27,916 bases of DNA from positions 1 to 27,916 of IMG/VR virus record IMGVR_UViG_3300023210_000166; one strand, 5' to 3'. The notes below the pieces were generated by a model, which was given only the letters and a program-made list of their open reading frames with translations, ran no database searches and was not told where the DNA came from. A program made the translations under genes and the position numbers. Shown one piece after another: positions 26,043-27,916 of the stretch. Each line of letters starts with the position of its first letter. The stretch's first letter is position 1. The DNA comes from a virus.

Positions 26043-27916
26043 ATGAACATTTTCGATAAGTTCAAAGAAGATCAAAAAAAGTCACAGGTTGAATATTTAA
26101 GTTTCGAAGATTATCTAAAACAATGCAAGAAAGACCCACTTACCTACGCCAGTGCGGCAGAGCGTATGGTAAAAGCAATCGGTGAACCAGAACTAGTTGA
26201 CACTAGCAAAGACCCCCGACTAAGCCGTATATTCCTTAACAGAACCCTCAAAATATATCCAGCATTCAAAGACTTCTATGGTATGGAAGACACCATTGAA
26301 CGCATCGTAGGGTACTTCAAGCATGCTGCACAGGGCCTAGAAGAGCGTAAACAGATTTTGTACCTCTTGGGTCCAGTTGGTGGTGGTAAGTCATCATTGG
26401 CCGAGCGTATCAAGGCATTGATCGAAGATCACCCAATTTACTGTTTAGCAGATGGCGAAGGCAACATTAGCCCTGTATTCGAATCCCCATTAGGTGTGTT
26501 TGATCCAGAGAAGTACGCAACGCAAATCCAAAAGGATTACAAAATAGACAAGCGTTACGTTACCGGCCTGATGAGTCCATGGGCAGTGAAACGCATGAAG
26601 GAATTCGATGGTGACATCAGTAAGTTCCAGATCGCTAAAATATACCCATCCCGCCTAGAGCAAATTGGTGTATGTAAAACCGAGCCGGGTGACGATAACA
26701 ACCAAGACATCAGTTCATTGGTCGGAAAAACCGATATCAGAATGCTCGAACACTTCTCACAAAGTGATCCGGATGCTTATGCATTCAGTGGCGCACTATG
26801 TCGTGCCAACCAAGGCATCATGGAATTCGTGGAAATGTTCAAGGCACCGATTAAAGTACTGCATCCTCTGCTTACAGCCACACAGGAAGGCAATTACATC
26901 GGAACCGAGGGCATCACAGCCATTCCGTTCAATGGTGTTGTATTGGCCCACAGTAACGAAGCTGAATGGCAATCCTTCAAGAACAACAAGAACAATGAAG
27001 CATTTATCGACCGTATTTGTGTCGTGAAGGTTCCATACTGCTTGCGCTTCGATGAAGAGATCAGCATTTACGATAAGATGCTGGAATCGTCTGGTTTAGG
27101 TGAGGCAAAATGCGCACCTGAGACCTTACGTATGCTGGCACAGTTCAGTACTCTTACACGTTTGAAAGAACATGAGAACAGTTCTCCGTATTCCAAAATG
27201 CGCGTATATAACGGCGACAACATCAAAGACACCGATCCAAAAGCGAAATCCGTTCAGGAATACCGTGACATCGGCGGTGTTGATGAAGGAATGAATGGCA
27301 TCAGTACTCGTTTCGCTTTCAAGGTGTTGTCAAAAACATTCAACTTTGATAATGATGAAGTTGCTGCTGATCCGGTCCACTTGATGTATGTTCTTGAAGA
27401 CAGCATCAAACGTGAACAGTTCCACAAGGACAAAGAGCAGGAATACCTCAATCACATCAAGACGAGCCTATCGGTTCGATATGCCGAATTTATCGGAAAC
27501 GAAATCCAGAAAGCGTACCTCGAATCATATGACGATTATGGACAGAACTTGTTCAACCGTTATCTCGATTATGCCGATCACTGGATTCAGGACATCGATT
27601 TCAAAGACCCCGACACGGGTAACTTGTTCGATATCCAAATTCTTGACCATGAGTTGGAAAAGATCGAGAAACCAGCCGGTATCAGTAACGCAAAAGACTT
27701 CCGTAACGAAGTAGTGAACTTTGTGATCCGTGCAGCCGCAAACAACGATGGCGTACGGCCAAGATGGACAAGTTACGAAAAGCTCCGTGAAGTGATCGAA
27801 AAGAAAATGTTCGCAAGTACCGAAGATTTGCTGCCAATCATCTCATTTGGTGCAAAAGGCACCTCCGAAGCACAAGCTGAACATGACGACTTCGTTAAGC
27901 GTATGCAAGATAAAGG
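26043..27916 (+). CDS. prkA: PrkA/YeaG-family serine protein kinase (3' end outside window)
   Basis: 624 codons are present with no stop before the window ends; E. coli YeaG has 644 aa, so about 20 residues are missing. From memory it is collinear with YeaG almost throughout: AAERMVKAIGEPELVDTSKD, HAAQGLEERKQILYLLGPVG, the P-loop GPVGGGKS (110-117), KTEPGDDNNQDISSLVGK, LCRANQGIMEFVEMFKAPIK (252-271), LLTATQEGNYIGTEG and FGAKGT near the end. The N-terminal half is an AAA-type domain and the C-terminal third the PrkA kinase domain. In bacteria it works with YeaH and YcgB/SpoVR in starvation and stress responses. Translation probably depends on the hairpin upstream. Confidence 0.95.
   Translation, partial: MNIFDKFKEDQKKSQVEYLSFEDYLKQCKKDPLTYASAAERMVKAIGEPELVDTSKDPRLSRIFLNRTLKIYPAFKDFYGMEDTIERIVGYFKHAAQGLEERKQILYLLGPVGGGKSSLAERIKALIEDHPIYCLADGEGNISPVFESPLGVFDPEKYATQIQKDYKIDKRYVTGLMSPWAVKRMKEFDGDISKFQIAKIYPSRLEQIGVCKTEPGDDNNQDISSLVGKTDIRMLEHFSQSDPDAYAFSGALCRANQGIMEFVEMFKAPIKVLHPLLTATQEGNYIGTEGITAIPFNGVVLAHSNEAEWQSFKNNKNNEAFIDRICVVKVPYCLRFDEEISIYDKMLESSGLGEAKCAPETLRMLAQFSTLTRLKEHENSSPYSKMRVYNGDNIKDTDPKAKSVQEYRDIGGVDEGMNGISTRFAFKVLSKTFNFDNDEVAADPVHLMYVLEDSIKREQFHKDKEQEYLNHIKTSLSVRYAEFIGNEIQKAYLESYDDYGQNLFNRYLDYADHWIQDIDFKDPDTGNLFDIQILDHELEKIEKPAGISNAKDFRNEVVNFVIRAAANNDGVRPRWTSYEKLREVIEKKMFASTEDLLPIISFGAKGTSEAQAEHDDFVKRMQDK

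Noticed and set aside
1-27916. Alternative genetic code with TAG reassigned across the genome.
   Set aside because: Core proteins read full length in the standard code, and apparent TAG stops end proteins at expected lengths; readthrough, if any, is local.
1-27916. CRISPR arrays, insertion sequences, integrase or attachment sites.
   Set aside because: No direct-repeat array, transposase, integrase or flanking target duplication was seen.

Overview
The window is a densely packed stretch of a tailed double-stranded DNA phage genome of the T4-like (myovirus) superfamily. The evidence is a T4 gp17-type large terminase, a gp32-type single-strand binding protein, a UvsX/RecA-type recombinase, a UvsY-like mediator, free-standing HNH endonucleases, and repeated TATAAATA-type octamers that match the T4 late promoter. 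The host is probably a proteobacterium. Early promoters are sigma70-like (TTGAC[A/G], 16-nt spacer), Shine-Dalgarno sites are AGGAG-like, one protein is nearly collinear with enterobacterial YeaG/PrkA, and another resembles the Usg family known from alphaproteobacteria. I cannot name the host more precisely.

Layout. 1-7732: packaging and recombination core, almost all on the plus strand: HNH fragment, Usg-like protein, terminase, a large acidic conserved protein with an internal start, gp32, UvsX, UvsY-like and small companions. 7745-8439: minus-strand small gene, intrinsic terminator and a tRNA whose anticodon loop is that of an amber suppressor (CTA). 8375-10705: small unknown plus-strand genes, three of their transcription units headed by a near-identical early promoter plus leader (a fourth copy lies at 25158).

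10683-24136: a roughly 13.5-kb glycan-modification island. It holds five diverged paralogues of one putative glycosyltransferase family, two tandem GT9-like transferases, two DxD transferases, five SAM methyltransferases, a polysaccharide pyruvyl transferase, a radical SAM/SPASM protein and a cupin, interrupted by an HNH/NUMOD3 homing endonuclease. The island flips strand repeatedly. Three of the four divergent junctions carry palindromic, apparently bidirectional late promoters, and every convergent junction has overlapping 3' ends. 24138-27916: a metallophosphatase with a leaderless-looking promoter, small genes, and a nearly complete PrkA/YeaG kinase whose ribosome site sits in a hairpin with a late promoter in its loop.

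How it may fit together (inference): the early modules express small takeover genes, the core genes replicate and package DNA, and late promoters switch on the glycan island. That timing points to modification of virion proteins or of the host surface late in infection. The island has no recognisable flippase, polymerase or exporter, which fits decoration of an existing acceptor better than synthesis of a new polymer.
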